Positions 23,299-35,456 of a stretch of 64,000 bases of DNA are shown here, piece after piece. Every line of letters starts with the position of its first letter. Position 1 is the first letter of the stretch. Source of the stretch: Sabethes cyaneus (Eukaryota; Arthropoda; Insecta; Diptera; Culicidae); assembly GCF_943734655.1 (NCBI RefSeq), contig NC_071353.1, forward strand, positions 25,344,501 to 25,408,500. Direction: 5' to 3'. The notes under the pieces were generated by a model. The model was not told the origin of the DNA and did no database searches. It was given only the letters and a program-made list of their open reading frames with translations. The position numbers and the translations under genes were made by a program.

Positions 23299-23632
23299 CA
23301 CGTAACCAGTAGGCTTTCAAATGCATTCAGACCCAATACAATTCAAATGCAAATCAGTAAGCATTTAAGTCCCCTTTAATGCTACTTAAAAACTACCTTG
23401 GTGAAACATACGGCTACTTCACTGCTCATCCTCCGTGTTGACATTACCTATTCGCAGCTGATAACTAACAAGAAGAATTTGTATAGAATTTAGGACGCAA
23501 ATTTAAAACAGCTATGCAGTCAAATAGCTAATATAAAGCAATCTAAATAAATAAAGCAAAATAAGCAAATAACGCAATGGTTGTATATAAATCACTGAAT
23601 AGAAAAATTTAATATAACAATAGTAACAGGAA
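23299..23632. mobile_element. Diverged copy of the CAGGTAACCAATAAG module
   Basis: The run from ACGTAACCAGTAGGC through CAGTAAGCATTTAAGTC and AATGCTACTTAAA to AGTAACAGGAATGGG matches 34436-34732 in order. It is outside any Helitron-like copy, supporting the module as a separate element. Confidence 0.45.
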
Positions 23633-23759
23633 TGGGCTATAAACGTCTTTAACATTGAACCCTTCTTTATCAGTTATCGGTTATACAAATTTCTCAAATC
23701 CATTGAAAAACTGCTGAGTTAGGCGCATGCAAATCGTAACCACGATTTGTTAAACCTAC

Positions 23760-24651
23760 CTATTTGCCTGTCAAGTCTGTCTATCTGTCCAATCCGTACG
23801 TCTGTATAGTGTGTCTATCTATCCAGTCTGTCTATCTGTCCAATCTGCCTGTTGGTATATCTGTCTGTCCAGTCTGTTGGTCTGTTCAGTCTGTCTAAGT
23901 ATCTGTTTGTGTATTAAGCTGCCTGTCTGTCTGTTACTCTAGCCTGTCTGTCTACTCAGTCTGTCTTTCTGTCCTATCTGCCCAGCCTGTTTGTCAATCC
24001 AGTCTGTCTGTCCGTCTCTCCATCAATCCTCTCTGTCCAGCCTTTTTGTGTGTTGGTTCAGCCGCTTTGTCCTGTCTATCTGGCTGTCTATCCAGCTTGT
24101 CTGTCTGTTTTTCTGTTCAGTCTGTCTGTCTAACTATCCAGCCTGTCCTTCTGTCCAGCCCGTCTGTCTGTCTATCCAGTCTGTCTATCTGGCCAGCCGG
24201 TCTGGCTATCTGTTCAGCCTGCCTGTTTGTCTGTCTGTCTGTCTATCTAGTCTGTCGGTCTGTTCAGTCTGTCTATCTGTTTGTGTATCAAACCTACTTA
24301 TCTGTGTCTTTACTCCAGCTGTCTGTCTAATCAGTTTGTCTTTCTGTCCAAACTGTCCAAACTGCCCAACCTGCTTTTCGTCCAGTCGGTCTGTCCGTCT
24401 CTCCATCAAGCCTATCTGTCCAACCTTTCTGTGTGTCGGTTCATCCGATTTGTCCAGTCTGTCTGTCCAGTCTGTCTATCCGGCCTGTCTGTTTGCTTGT
24501 CTGTCTGTCCAGCCTGTCCTTTCGGCCAGTCTGTTTATCTGTCCAGACTGTCTGTCTGTCTAGTTTGTCTATCTGTCCAGTCTGTTTGTCTGTCCAGCCT
24601 GTCTGTCTGCCTGTCTGTCTGTCCAGCCCGTCTTTCCGGCCAGTCTGTCTA
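23760..24651. repeat. CTGTC/TCCAG satellite array, block 1
   Basis: Built of CTGT, CTAT and TCCAG words. Longer phrases such as CTTTCTGTGTGTCGGTTCA and TTTGTGTATCAAACCT recur several hundred bases apart here and in block 2, indicating a higher-order unit. The absence of stops creates long spurious frames. Confidence 0.9.
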
Positions 24652-25272
24652 CCCAGCCAGCACCAACTCGTATAGGATAGAGGATCCACATTTCGCCAGG
24701 AGCCATATTTCGCCAGTTGATGAATCCAAAGCCTTTTACATATTTCTGGTAGACTTAAAAGAAATTATTTGACGAATTGGTAAAATTGAGGACATCAATT
24801 TTACCAATTCGTAAAATAATTTCTTTTAAGTCTATCAGAAATATGCAAAAGGCTTTGGATTCATCAACCTGCGAAATATGGCTTCTGGCGAAATGTGGAT
24901 CCTCTACCCTATCAATGTACAAAAACTGTCGTAAATATCTCTTGACAAATTCGGATTCGTAAATAAAACCTAATAAAGCGCGCACAAGTTGATATTTAAT
25001 CGTTTATAATGCTAGTAACTGACAAACATACGATTTTCAGCACAAAGTCGTAAATAGCTGCATGCAGCTGGTCGCGCTTAATCGAAACTTATCGTATCGA
25101 AATGCCTATATAAGTGTGTCGCACAAAATTATTCCTCAGTGCGTATATCGCCTCCAAAATGATACGGATTAGCAGCTTTTGCGCGTCGAATACACTTTTG
25201 TTGAATACATAACAGTACGTAACTCTTATTTGCAATCTAATTATACATATGGATATAACAATGCTGACTGGG
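24652..25272. mobile_element. Element E, copy 1, inserted in the satellite
   Basis: The ends CCCAGCCAGCA and TGCTGACTGGG are inverted repeats, flanked by TA on both sides inside the CTGTC array, a clear TA target duplication. The interior matches the reverse complement of copy 2 (28351-28725), for example CGATTTTCAGCACAAA and ATATCGCCTCCAAAAT. It carries MITE F. Confidence 0.8.
24675..24909. mobile_element. MITE F (235 bp) nested in element E
   Basis: The terminal repeats GGATAGAGGATCC and GGATCCTCTACCC continue as near-perfect arms of about 110 bp (CACATTTCGCC, GATGAATCCAAAGCCTTT and others). Copy 2 of E shows the empty site CTCGTATATCAATG, which proves insertion with TA duplication. Confidence 0.9.
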
Positions 25273-26983
25273 TATCTGTCCAGTCTGCCTGTCTGTCTGT
25301 CTGTCTGTCCAGTCTGTCTTTCCGGCCAGTCTGTCTATCTGTTCAGTGTGTCTATCTATCCAGTCTGTCTATCTATCCAGTCTGTCCATATATCCAGTCT
25401 GCCCAACCTGCTTTTCGTCCAGTCGGTCTGTCCGTCTCTCCATCAAGCCTATCTGTCCAACCTTTCTGTGTGTCGGTTCATCCGATTTGTCCAGTCTGTC
25501 TATCCGGCCTGTCTGTTTGCTTGTCTGTCTGTCCAGCCTGTCCTTTCGGCCAGTCTGTTTATCTGTCCAGACTGTCTGTCTGTCCAGTTTGTCTGTCTGT
25601 CCAGTCTGTCTTTCCGGCCAGTCTGTCTATCTGTTCAGTGTGTCTATCTATCCAGTCTGTCTATCTATCCAGTCTGTCCATATATCCAGTCTGTCTGTCT
25701 GTCCAGCTTATCTGTCTGTCTTTCTGTCCAGTCTGTCTGTCTGTCCATCCAGTCTGTCTATCTGTCCAGCCGGTCTGACTATCTGTTCAGCCTGCCTGTT
25801 TGTATATCTGTCTATCTAGTCTGTCGGTCTGTTCAGTCTGTCTATCTTTTTGTGTATCAAACCTGCTTATCTGTCTGTTACTCCTACTGTCTGTCTACTC
25901 AGTCTGTCTTTCTATCCAATCTGTCCAGCCTGCTTTCCGTCCTTTCGGTCTGTCCGTCTCTCCATCAAGCCTATCTATCCAGCCTTTCTGTGTGTCGTTT
26001 CAGCCGATTTGTCCAGTCAGTCTGTCCAATTTGTCTATCCGGCCTGTCTGTTTGCTTGTCTGTCTGTCCAGCCTGTCCTTCCGGTCAGTCTGTCTATCTG
26101 TCCAGTTTGTATATCTGTCCAGTCTATCTGTCTGTTCAGCCTGTCTTTCCGGCCAGTCTGTCCATCTGTCCAGTCTGTCTGTCTGTCCAGCCTGTCTGTC
26201 TGCCTGTCTGTCCAGTTTGTCTGTCTGTCTTTCTGTCCAGTATGTTCGTCTGTCTATCCAGCCTGTCCTTCTGTCCAGTGTCCAGTCCGTCTGTCTGTCC
26301 AGTCTGTCTATCCAATCTGTCTATCCAGTATGTCTCTCTGTCCAGCCGGTCTGGCTGTCTGTTCAGTCTGCCTGTTTGTCTATCTGTCTGTCCAGTCTGT
26401 CGGTCTGCTCAGTGTGTCTATCTGTTTGTGTATCAAAGCTTTCTGCCTTTCTGTCTGTTACTCCAGTTGTCTGTCTACTCAGTATGCCTTTCTGTCTAAT
26501 CTGCCCAGCCTGCTTGTCAGTCAAGTCTGTCTGTCCGTATCTCCAGCAAGCCTCTCTGGATAGACTCCAGCAGTCTGTCTACTCAGTATGCCTTTCTGTC
26601 CAATCTGCTCAACCTGCTTGTTAGTCTAGTCTGTCTGTCCGTCTCTCCACCAAGCCTATCTATTCAGTTTATCTGTCCTGTCTGTCCATTTATCCAGTCC
26701 ATCTGTTTGTCCAGTCTGTTTGTCCAGTCTGTCTGTCTGTCCAATCTGTCCAGTCTGTCTGTCTGTTTATCCAGTCTGTCTGTCAGTCCAGTTCGTCCAG
26801 TATTTTTGTTTATCTGTCCAGTTTGTTTGTCTGTCTCGTTTGTCTTTTTGTCTGTCTGTCTGTCTGTCTGTCCAGCCTGTCCTTTTGTCCAGTCCACCTA
26901 TCAATCAAGTCCGTCCAGTCTACTTGTCTACCTGTCCAGTCTGTTCAGTTTGATTGTCTGTTTTGTCTGTCTGTCTGTCTGTC
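25273..26983. repeat. CTGTC/TCCAG satellite array, block 2
   Basis: Same words as block 1. The marker phrase near 24421 recurs near 25457 and 25979, and the GTGTATCAAA phrase near 25855 and 26430. Open frames of up to 416 codons here are repeat translations, rich in Ser, Val, Cys and Leu, and not genes. Confidence 0.9.
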
Positions 26984-27400
26984 TTTTTTTCTTCTTTTTT
27001 TTTTCTTTAGTCGGTTTGCCGTCCTAAGACAAAGCCTGCTGAACAAAGTTTCTCCAATCTTTTTTTGTCAGAAGGTTAGACCACTGGGACTATTATTTCG
27101 ATCTATTGCTATATACATTTCTCCAATTTACTCGGTTGTGGGCTACCGCCCTCCAGTTCCTCGCACACCGAATACTCCCCGCCAGATCTCGCTCCACCTA
27201 ATCTAACCATCTTACTAGGTCCTCCTCGAGCATTGTCCATGTTTCATGCCCGTAAAGAACATCCACGGGTCTAATGAGCGTCTTTTACAGGATACACTTA
27301 GTACGGGGGCTTAGTCTGCTCGACCGCAATTGCTTGTGAAGATCATAGTAGACTGACTTCCGCCGATAATACGCCTCCGAATGACAAGGGTGGTGTCACT
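26984..27400 (-). pseudogene. 5'-truncated non-LTR retrotransposon 3' end with poly(A)
   Basis: On the minus strand, translation gives YYDLHKQLRSSRLS, then RPVDVLYGHETWTMLEEDL, then RWLD followed by NWRAVAHNRVNWRN, in shifting frames. These are the C-terminal signatures of a mosquito non-LTR endonuclease-reverse transcriptase. A T-rich tract at 26984-27008 is the poly(A) tail seen from the other strand. It interrupts the satellite array, so it is a truncated retrotransposition product. Confidence 0.75.
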
Positions 27401-27664
27401 AGTCTGTCTGTATGTCTATCCAGTCTTTCTGTTCAGTCTGTCGGTCTAGCCTGTCTATCTGTCGGTTCAACGTATCTGCCTGTCTGTCCAGTCCGTATGT
27501 CTTTCCAGTCTATCTGTCTGTTCAGTTTGTCTGTCCGTCTAGCCTGGTTGACTGTCTAGTCTGTCTGTTTGTCCAGTTTATCTATCTGTCCAGTCTGTCG
27601 GTTGGTCTGTCTGTTCAGTCTGTCTATATATCCTGTCTGTTTGTCTGTCTCTCCATCAAGCTTA
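27401..27664. repeat. CTGTC/TCCAG satellite array, block 3
   Basis: Continuation of the array beyond the non-LTR insertion, up to the next MITE. Confidence 0.9.
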
Positions 27665-27772
27665 TCCAAGTAACAATGTGAGTTTTATTGGAGTCTTATG
27701 GCGATTTTCATGACCAATTTTGGTCTTAAAAGCCATCATAAGAGTGTAATAAAACCCAAATTATTACTTGGG
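27665..27772. mobile_element. CCCAAGTAACA MITE, copy in the satellite
   Basis: 108 bp palindrome with TCCAAGTAACAAT and ATTATTACTTGGG ends, flanked by TA on both sides within satellite sequence. It is intact relative to the split copy at 14141-15313. Confidence 0.85.
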
Positions 27773-27836
27773 TACCTACCTGTCTTTGTCTGTCCGTCGG
27801 TTCAGACTGTCTGTCTATCTGTTTGTCCAGTCTTTG
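27773..27836. repeat. CTGTC/TCCAG satellite array, last block
   Basis: About 60 bp of the same words after the MITE; the array ends near 27836. Confidence 0.8.
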
Positions 27837-27839
27837 AAT

Positions 27840-28760
27840 GTTTGCCTAGAGAGACTTAAAGAGTCGCCATCTTAAACCGAAAATTCCAATCGAACAGAAT
27901 CAGCTGTCAGAAGTAAGTCCAACCGAACGGGGGACTTGTCAAAAAACCGATTAGAGAGCGTGTAAAAGAGTAACAACTAGGGAGCTTGTAATAGATAGAG
28001 AGACACCATCTTAAACTGAGAACATTTTTTTAGCATCTTTATATGAACTATTCGAAATAAAAGCTTCAAAGAAAGTTCCTTGAGTGTGCCATTGTTATAT
28101 ATAGCATGGTGAAATCAAAATTTCTGATTTAAATCACTGGTTCTCAAAAGAATAAGCAATAGATCGACAACAGCAGCTGTTCGGAACGACCATTAACTAC
28201 AGTAAAATGATCAAGAAAATGAATTACATATCTAGATCTACCATAAAAGCAATTTATTCAAAATGACTGTTGGTTACAGAATAATCTGTGCATGTGACAA
28301 CACTGACATACACAGCTGCATTGTTGCTAGATTATTTGTTTCAGATGTCGCCCAGCTAGCATTTCATATGTATAAAAAGGTAAAAATCAGCATTACGTAC
28401 AGATATACATGCTAAATAAATCGTATTTCATGAGCAAAATTGGCATATCCGTACTATTTTGGAGGCGATATACGTGATCACGAATAATTTTGAGCGTTAC
28501 GACTATATAAGTATTTATATACGATAATATCCGATTAAGCTCGAGTCGCTCCATACTACTCTACGATTTTGTGCTGAAAATCGTATGTATGTCAGTCATT
28601 ATCATTATATACGACAGAAAATCAACTTGATCCCACTTTATCCAGCTTTAGTTACAATTTCGAGTTTGTTAGGAGATATTAACGATAGTTTTCGTACATT
28701 GATATACGAGTTGGTGCTAGCTGGGCGACTCTCTAAGTCTCTCTAAGTTTGCTTAGTCAG
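27840..28760. mobile_element. Possible TIR element hosting element E copy 2
   Basis: TAGAGAGACTTAAAGAGTCG at about 27848 is mirrored by CGACTCTCTAAGTCTCTCTA at 28726-28745. The interior has a second GATAGAGAGACACCATCTTA phrase near 27993. Exact ends and target duplication are not clear. Confidence 0.35.
28351..28725. mobile_element. Element E, copy 2 (375 bp, uninterrupted)
   Basis: The ends CCCAGCTAGCA and TGCTAGCTGGG are inverted. It is in reverse orientation relative to copy 1. It lacks MITE F, giving the empty reference site. The flanking dinucleotide is CG on both sides. Confidence 0.75.
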
Positions 28761-28919
28761 TTAGTCTCGCTGTACGAGACGTGTCCCGCCTTTAATAACA
28801 AATTTAATCAAAACAAAATAGTATCTCAATGTGTAATCGGGAAGTTCGGAGTTGCCAATTCAATAGCCCAGCATTGAATAGAAAGTGATAAACAAATTAA
28901 TCGCATAAAAATAGATTGA

Positions 28920-29845
28920 GCCTCAAGTCAAGCCAATTTTAACTTTGATTCAAGTACGATTCACAAGTTCTTGAAATTGAACGTCCAATTTTAAATCAAA
29001 CTTTAAGTCTAATTTAGTTCAAATTTTATCTCCGATTTGAGGTTCAATTTCAAGTGCAATTTAATGTCCCATTTTAAGTCAAATTTCAAGTCAATTTAGT
29101 TCCAGTTTCACTTCCGATTTTTAGACCGGAAATCAGACCCATTTTTGTGTCCCATTTTAAAGCAAATTTCTAGTCTAATTTTGAATTTTTGCCGATTTTA
29201 ATTTTAATTTCAAGGGAAATTTCAAGTCTGATTGAGGTCCAATTGCAAGTTTAATTTCAAGGTCCGGTGTATTTTTAAGTCCAATTGAGCTCCAATTTCA
29301 ATGTCCCATTTTGAAGTCAGTTTCAAGTTCAATTTAATTCCAATTTGGCCTCTGATTCCAAGTTCTGCTTGATGACCCATTTTAAGTCCAATTTCTAGTC
29401 TGCGTTTGAGTCCAATTGTAAGCCCATTTCGAGCTTGACATTTCTCTAATTTAATTTCAATTTATAATCGACTTAAAGTCCAATTACAAGTCTCATTAAC
29501 TTCCAATTCAGGTGCAGTTTAAAGTCCAATCTTTGGTTCAATTTTGTGTTCAATTTTAAATTAAACGTCATGTCCAAGTTCAAGCCCGAATTCAAATTTG
29601 AACACAATTGCTGATATACTGGTTAATCTAAATGCAATTTTAAGTTTAATTTCAATTCAGATTTGAATTTCACAGGTGGGCTTTGACTGGAACACACATC
29701 TAATCGATCAGAATTTGAGATAAATAAATTAATTGCGTGAAAAAGATCCGCCATCCTACGATTGATTGGTAATTTTCTGTCCAAAATATGCTTATACAAA
29801 TTTGGTGCCCACCTTCTGTTAAGGTTTGGGCACACCAGTGAAAAC
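28920..29845. repeat. Minisatellite repeat H, copy 2 (uninterrupted)
   Basis: About 750 bp of degenerate AAGTCCAATTTC-type units, followed by GGTGGGCTTTGACTGG and the unique tail GAGATAAATAAATTAATTGC, ending near TTTGGGCACACC. The same order is seen in copy 1, which has two Helitron-like insertions. Confidence 0.75.
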
Positions 29846-32800
29846 ACACCTTACAATTGAACCAACATGTGAATTAGTCTTGCCAATAGATAATGATAAC
29901 AGATTTGTGACAGATTTGTCTGATGCGTCAGTTATGTTAGGCTACTACTCTCCTAGATTCATTGTATACGCATACTGAATCAAAAGTTTACAGCAGCCTC
30001 TTTTACATCAAAATGTATCAAATTTGTGGCAGAGTGCAACCATCAGAAATGCTCCATTGGCCCTCTCCGAGCATCTCCGACATAATCATTCGCCTAACAA
30101 GTGGATGATTCCCAAAGTACAAAACCATTATCAGACCATCGTCGTACGAATAAGCCGGCTGCCCCTGGCAGGCAGCAAGAACAGCAAGAAACAGCAATGG
30201 AGTGGGCCGCCGCTGACCGAAAAGGATTTTCCCCGGTTGACCTGGCCGGTTTGTAGCTGCCAAAAGCGAACCACTCTCGAGTGGTCTATAGCAGCGGCAG
30301 AGCGTTTTAAGAATGCTACTAGCGGAACAGTGTGGGAGGTGATACTGTTAGTACCATCTATTATTCAGGTGTACATCGCCGCAGCAGCGGTAGCAGTAAA
30401 GCCAACCCTCAAGATTGTTATTGCCAGAACCGTCAAAGCCGCCCCACTTGCCAATCAGGCCAGTAAAAACGACAATGCCGTGTAAGCTGTGCCTAGAGTG
30501 ACGGGTTTGTTAAATTGTACAAATAAATGTACTTTATCTAATTCATTCGTGATTGAATCAATTGTAGTCATTTGCAAAATTCACGTCACGAAGCAGAAAA
30601 ACAAATTTCCAACAAAGAATTTAAATTGATCAATTAGAATAGTTACCAGTTTACCCCGCACTGCCAACAACCAATATTGGATAGACTGGAATCTGCTTCA
30701 CAGCACTCGAAGGAAAGCAGTTAAAATTTATTCTATGGATGTCGACCAGGCTCTAGCAAAACCAATTCCCTTAGCAAAACTTCCAAGTATGTGTACACCC
30801 ACACATACACACACAATGCGATTAGAAGGAAGAAGTTACGCTTTCATCTCGGAAAATTAAACGTATTTACCGACAGCTCGCCCAACTGCCCAGATAGCGC
30901 ATCCGAAGTCAACTTTTGCGCCAAATTGAATGGGAAAAGTATTTGAGAAATATTTTTTATTGATCTTGTAAATTTTCAATTACATCACTTTGCAATATAT
31001 TACCGAGCCAGGATAGCCAGGAGCAGCAGACCAAGGATGCGCTTCCGAAAGGCACAACGGAAGCCGTAGGAATAGTTTACGTTCAAATTTAATCAAAAGT
31101 TGTTGCTGATTTTTCATCCATAAGCGTTCCTCTTGCAATGTCGTACGGAAACCTTCGAATTGCAAAACTGAGTGCACTATATGAAAACCCAGCCAGTTTT
31201 CCCGTCGCAATCTGGTTTGCCCCCGGCAGTAGCAACACCTTTTTTTACCGTGTCAGCTCACCAGAACTGAGAACAACTAACTGCACTGTGCAAAGTTTTT
31301 CACAGGCAACGATCAAACTATGAGCCAGTAAAACTACCTAGCAAACGACGACGCAACAGCCAGCGTAGGCAACCTTCTTAATGCAGTTTTCCACTTGAAA
31401 TAGCTCGGTTCTCGCTACCCCGCTGGCGCTGCGCTGGCTGGCTGTTGATAGGCTAAATAAGGTTCAGTAACGAACTAAACTTTTGACTCGTGTTGGCACT
31501 TGTTTTCGAAAATGATTTCCATAATGGACGACTTGGCCTGGCCGACCATGGCCACTTCATGCTGCCACTAAACTTGATGAGTACTTCATCATGGACCAAA
31601 ACAAAATTCATTCCAGGTTCCCGACAGTGTAATAGTTTTTGTTGATTTAAGGTTTTTTATTTTCAGAAAGTAATTCGATTCGCTTTAACTGTCCGCTTTG
31701 CTTGTTCCAGCTAGGAAGGTGCCATTCAATTATGTATAGTTGAAGGCCAGTAACAACGTCATTCACTTCGCGTTTTTATGGCGTTTTTCATGAAAAAAAA
31801 ACTCTACCTTCTCCTTCCACAACCATCAAATATCAGGTTGCATGTATTTTGTATGAAATTTTTAAATTTTTAACGTAGTTCCTTGTTTCCGTACCAAACC
31901 CTCAGTTGAAAATTATATATGTAAAGCACCGTGAAAATTTATTCCTTCCCTCTGATTGAAATTTTTGATATCTGGTAGTACATAATTTATTTATTAGTCA
32001 TTCCCAACTATAATAGATACAGCAAAAAGGTGTGAATTGAGATTCAACTTAGATACAGCCATCAGCGGCCACCATCCAGATTTTTAAACCGTTCCTACAC
32101 GCCAGAGAAGCAAGGAAACGATGTGGGTCGGCCGCAGTTGCAAACTATAGCGACCCGCGTGTGGTACTGAGCAGCACACGGCTGCTTGATCTGCTGCTTG
32201 AGCTGGCGGCGGATGATGGCGGCCTGACCGCAACCTCAAAATGTGCACAATTTTTCCATTAGTGAATAGTGCGCTGTTAGCCGCACCGGCTGGCTGTTTC
32301 GCGAACTCACCGAACCGAACCGAGCCACCAGTTTGAGTGGGACGGATCGACCAACCGACCGACCGACCGTCCGAAGCTCGGTTCACAGTCTTGATGATCT
32401 TCTCATTTTCAGGCGGAACCATTTTGGCGGGATAGTGGGTGTACTTCGAGTGAAAGTTGGACAAATTTAGTATTTTCAAGTCCTAATTGTACTAAAAGTT
32501 ACTCAAATTCTTCACATACTCGATGTCGATGTTCGATGTCGTTGGTGTTTTTACAAGATACAACATTAAAACAATTAAGGTGAAATTAGTCGTCATCGAT
32601 TCGGCAAATTTCAAAACCAATAAATTTGTTCATGAAAATATATTCTTCTAATATTCTTCTAATATATTCTGTGTTCAGATTGGCAAGAAGAATGCAGTCT
32701 GCAGTGAATACATTTCTATAAACAGAACCCCGCTTTTGGGCCCAAAAACTGCTTCCGAAATTGGGCTATTCGACGGAAAGCTAATGACTCCTAGTTTCCC

Positions 32801-33230
32801 GTTAAAACTATTCAACAAGCGAATAACAAAATTTATTATTTGGAGCATTTCAACCATTGTGTTGTGGGTAAAAAGTGAGCGGAAAATCACTTCATAAAGT
32901 GAATAGTAACTTGTTTGAACTTTTCCTGAGCCGCAGAGATGGCTCTGCGGTATTAATGCAAAATTTCATGAAAGTAAGCAGTAGAACAAGGTGATGCAGA
33001 ATAAGAAGCTTAATTTTCAAGTTAAAAATGCTGGGAGCTACTATTTAGAGCATACCCTCTGGTCACCATATTCTGGGAGGAAATCTATCGTTAATTTTTA
33101 GCAATGTACCGTACTAGGGTAGACGCTCCATTAGTCGCGCAGCTAAGCACAATGTACTTCCTCTTCTCTTGTTCATTTAAGTATATTTTTTTTTCATGTG
33201 TGGACTCATTACTGCGACCAGTATAGTTGA
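29846..33230. other. No recognised gene; GC-richer open frames
   Basis: A 153-codon plus-strand frame (30024-30485) and a 131-codon minus-strand frame (32084-32479) are the longest non-repeat frames nearby. Neither shows a domain I recognise. The second contains a GTCG-rich low-complexity stretch. They might be exon parts of an unidentified gene, but I cannot support that. Confidence 0.35.
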
Positions 33231-33673
33231 TCTATTGTAATATCGCCCGGGTATTTGCTGTATGACCTGCACTGCATTTCTTTTTGCTATAATCGCTATT
33301 GAGTGAGCGATATGCTTATTTTAAATTGTATGCGTGCTTGCGTGTATTGGGGTTTACCCTTCCTTCAAAGCTTGATCCACTTTACCCACTTATTCCTCGC
33401 TGCCAGCACTATCCCATATTATAGCCGTCCCTGGCGAGGACTCATTCGTACCTCTGACCAGTACACTTAACTATAGGAGGGGCATTTGCACTGTCAAGAG
33501 GCTTCAGAGGGTAAATACAGAATTCAGCACGAAGGAAGGGTAAATGGAGGGGCCTGAAAATAAACCCATGCTAAAGTCACTTGACATCGAATGGCTTGAT
33601 TCTACTAAGATTCGAACCCACGACCACTCGCTTGTCAAAGCAGACACGGTAACCTTGCGGCTACGGAGCCCCC
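33231..33673 (-). repeat. tRNA-derived SINE, full-length copy 2
   Basis: On the minus strand it starts GGGGGCTCCGTAGCCGCAAGG, with box B GTGGTCGTGGGTTCGAATC. The body includes CATGGGTTTATTTTCAGG, CACTCAATAGCGATTATAGC and AAAAAGAAATGCAGTGCAGG. The head matches copy 1 (8279) and the body matches copy 3 (40865 onward). Confidence 0.75.
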
Positions 33674-34274
33674 CATTTAAGTATATGCTTCAATTAATGT
33701 TTATGAGATATTAGTTTATCAAACACAAGGTATTTGTTACAAGGAAAGACAATTGCATTCGTTGTACAAGAAGCATTATAAAGAAAAAAATGAATTTTCC
33801 GATTCAATTATATTGTACCAATAATTGCGCTAATGTTCCCTTAATTAAGTTTCGGGTTTCTTTAATTGTGTTATTCCGTACACACTGCTAGCTTGCTAGG
33901 TGAAAAAAACATTATAGCGCAATTATAAAAATGAGCGCCAATAGTTGTGTGCTTCAACTGCTCCTATAGTTGAGTTAGATTTTAGAAAATCGGCATTCTA
34001 TCAAATAGTGCTTTAATTTCAAATGGTATAGTCTAACTACCAATACTCCTAAGAACTTGTTTTATATAATGAACGTAATTGTTTTATTTAAAATGCTACG
34101 GTGAGGAAAATATACATTAATAATGAATAGTAGCGCAACTATTGGTACTACCACAACTATTGGATCAGCTGCCCTATTCTTGCTCATTCGTTTCGTGGTG
34201 ACAATTAGGTTTTTCTTGCTGATATAACACGAAAACATAGTAAGCCTAATATATGTTTATTTTTTTATTTTATA
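33674..34274. other. No feature seen
   Basis: AT-rich, no convincing frame. Confidence 0.45.
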
Positions 34275-34435
34275 CTAGCTGACCCGACAAACTTCGTATT
34301 GCCACAAATTCACCTGTATTGTACATAAATCATGAATCTCGGATGATCTTTGTCACAATCTCGAGTTTTGCAAGTTTCTGTGGAGTTCAACCTTAGATGA
34401 TTCATTTTGGCAGTTACGTAACTATGAAAGCATCC

Positions 34436-34732
34436 CAGGGAACCAATAAGCATCTCCAATGCTATTCAAATGTAGGCCAATAAGCATTTAAGTCGCCTTA
34501 AATGCTACTTAAATACTATTTTGGCTAAATATACAGCTACTTTACTGATAACCTTCTTATAGTGCTGACAATGCTAGTTTACAGCTAATTACCGACACGA
34601 AGAATTTGAATACAATTTTGGATGCCAATTTACAACACCTATGCAGTCAAAAAGCTAATATACAACAACGTGCAGTATAAAATGCCAGATACGCTGATTT
34701 GCTGCTTATGTTAATGCTTATTAGTCACCAGG
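34436..34732. mobile_element. Palindromic module inside Helitron-like copy B
   Basis: CAGGGAACCAATAAGCATC at one end and GCTTATTAGTCACCAGG at the other correspond to 15748-16044 in copy A. Confidence 0.55.
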
Positions 34733-35456
34733 AATGGGTAGTTTAATATACAAATTTGCAATTTTTCCTCACAGTAAAGTAGAAAACAACTCCCCGGTCC
34801 CCTCATTGTATAGCCAGAAAGCGGATAGTAATATTCGCCATGATTGTGCAACATTTCGCCGAATATCATTTTGCGAAAAACCTTAAGCGGAATGTACCAT
34901 TTCATGGAAAACTTTTTTGTGGAAAGTACTATTTCGCGATCCTCTGCTTACTCGGTGTCGCTCGTTCCAGGAAATCCAGGTAGACCTAGGAAAACAAATA
35001 AACCTAGACAGTAGTGATTTCTGCGGGGTGTTGCCTCCCTCCAGTGGGCGGCGCTTCCGACGGCGTGTCACCGGCAACACTCGCGGCAGTCTCGTCCTGA
35101 ATGATCTAGTGTAACTATAGATAGTTTTTGTGGCCTTGTTATTGAATAATGTTTTATGGAAGAGTCTCGAATTTCTCGAGTTCGATTAGTTTTTGAGTTT
35201 CGCAAAAATTTCTGTTTTATTTGTATGAGAGTCCATAGCCCCCTACCCCAGGGGTGAGAGGTCTCTAACTATCATAAAATGATTTCAAGACTCTAAAATC
35301 TCCCATATGCCAAATTTGGTTCCATTTGCTTGATTAGTTCTCGAGATAACAGGAAATTTGCATTTCATTTGTATGGAAGCCCCCCCCCCATCTTAAAGGG
35401 GAGAGGAGTCATAATCCCCCTTCTAAAGAGGGGAGGGGTCTCAATATACCATAGAA

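Noticed and set aside
23991..26624. Long open frames (up to 416 codons) rich in Ser/Val/Cys/Leu
   Set aside because: They are translations of the CTGTC/TCCAG satellite in several frames at once, with no start context or conserved domain.
23760..27836. CRISPR array
   Set aside because: The repeats are contiguous satellite words without regular spacers, in a eukaryotic context.
30024..30485. 153-codon plus-strand open frame
   Set aside because: No domain, signal or repeat recognised and no gene context. It cannot be separated from a chance frame without a database search.
32084..32479. 131-codon minus-strand frame with a possible splice donor
   Set aside because: Contains a GTCG-rich low-complexity stretch. 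No partner exon or known family was identified.
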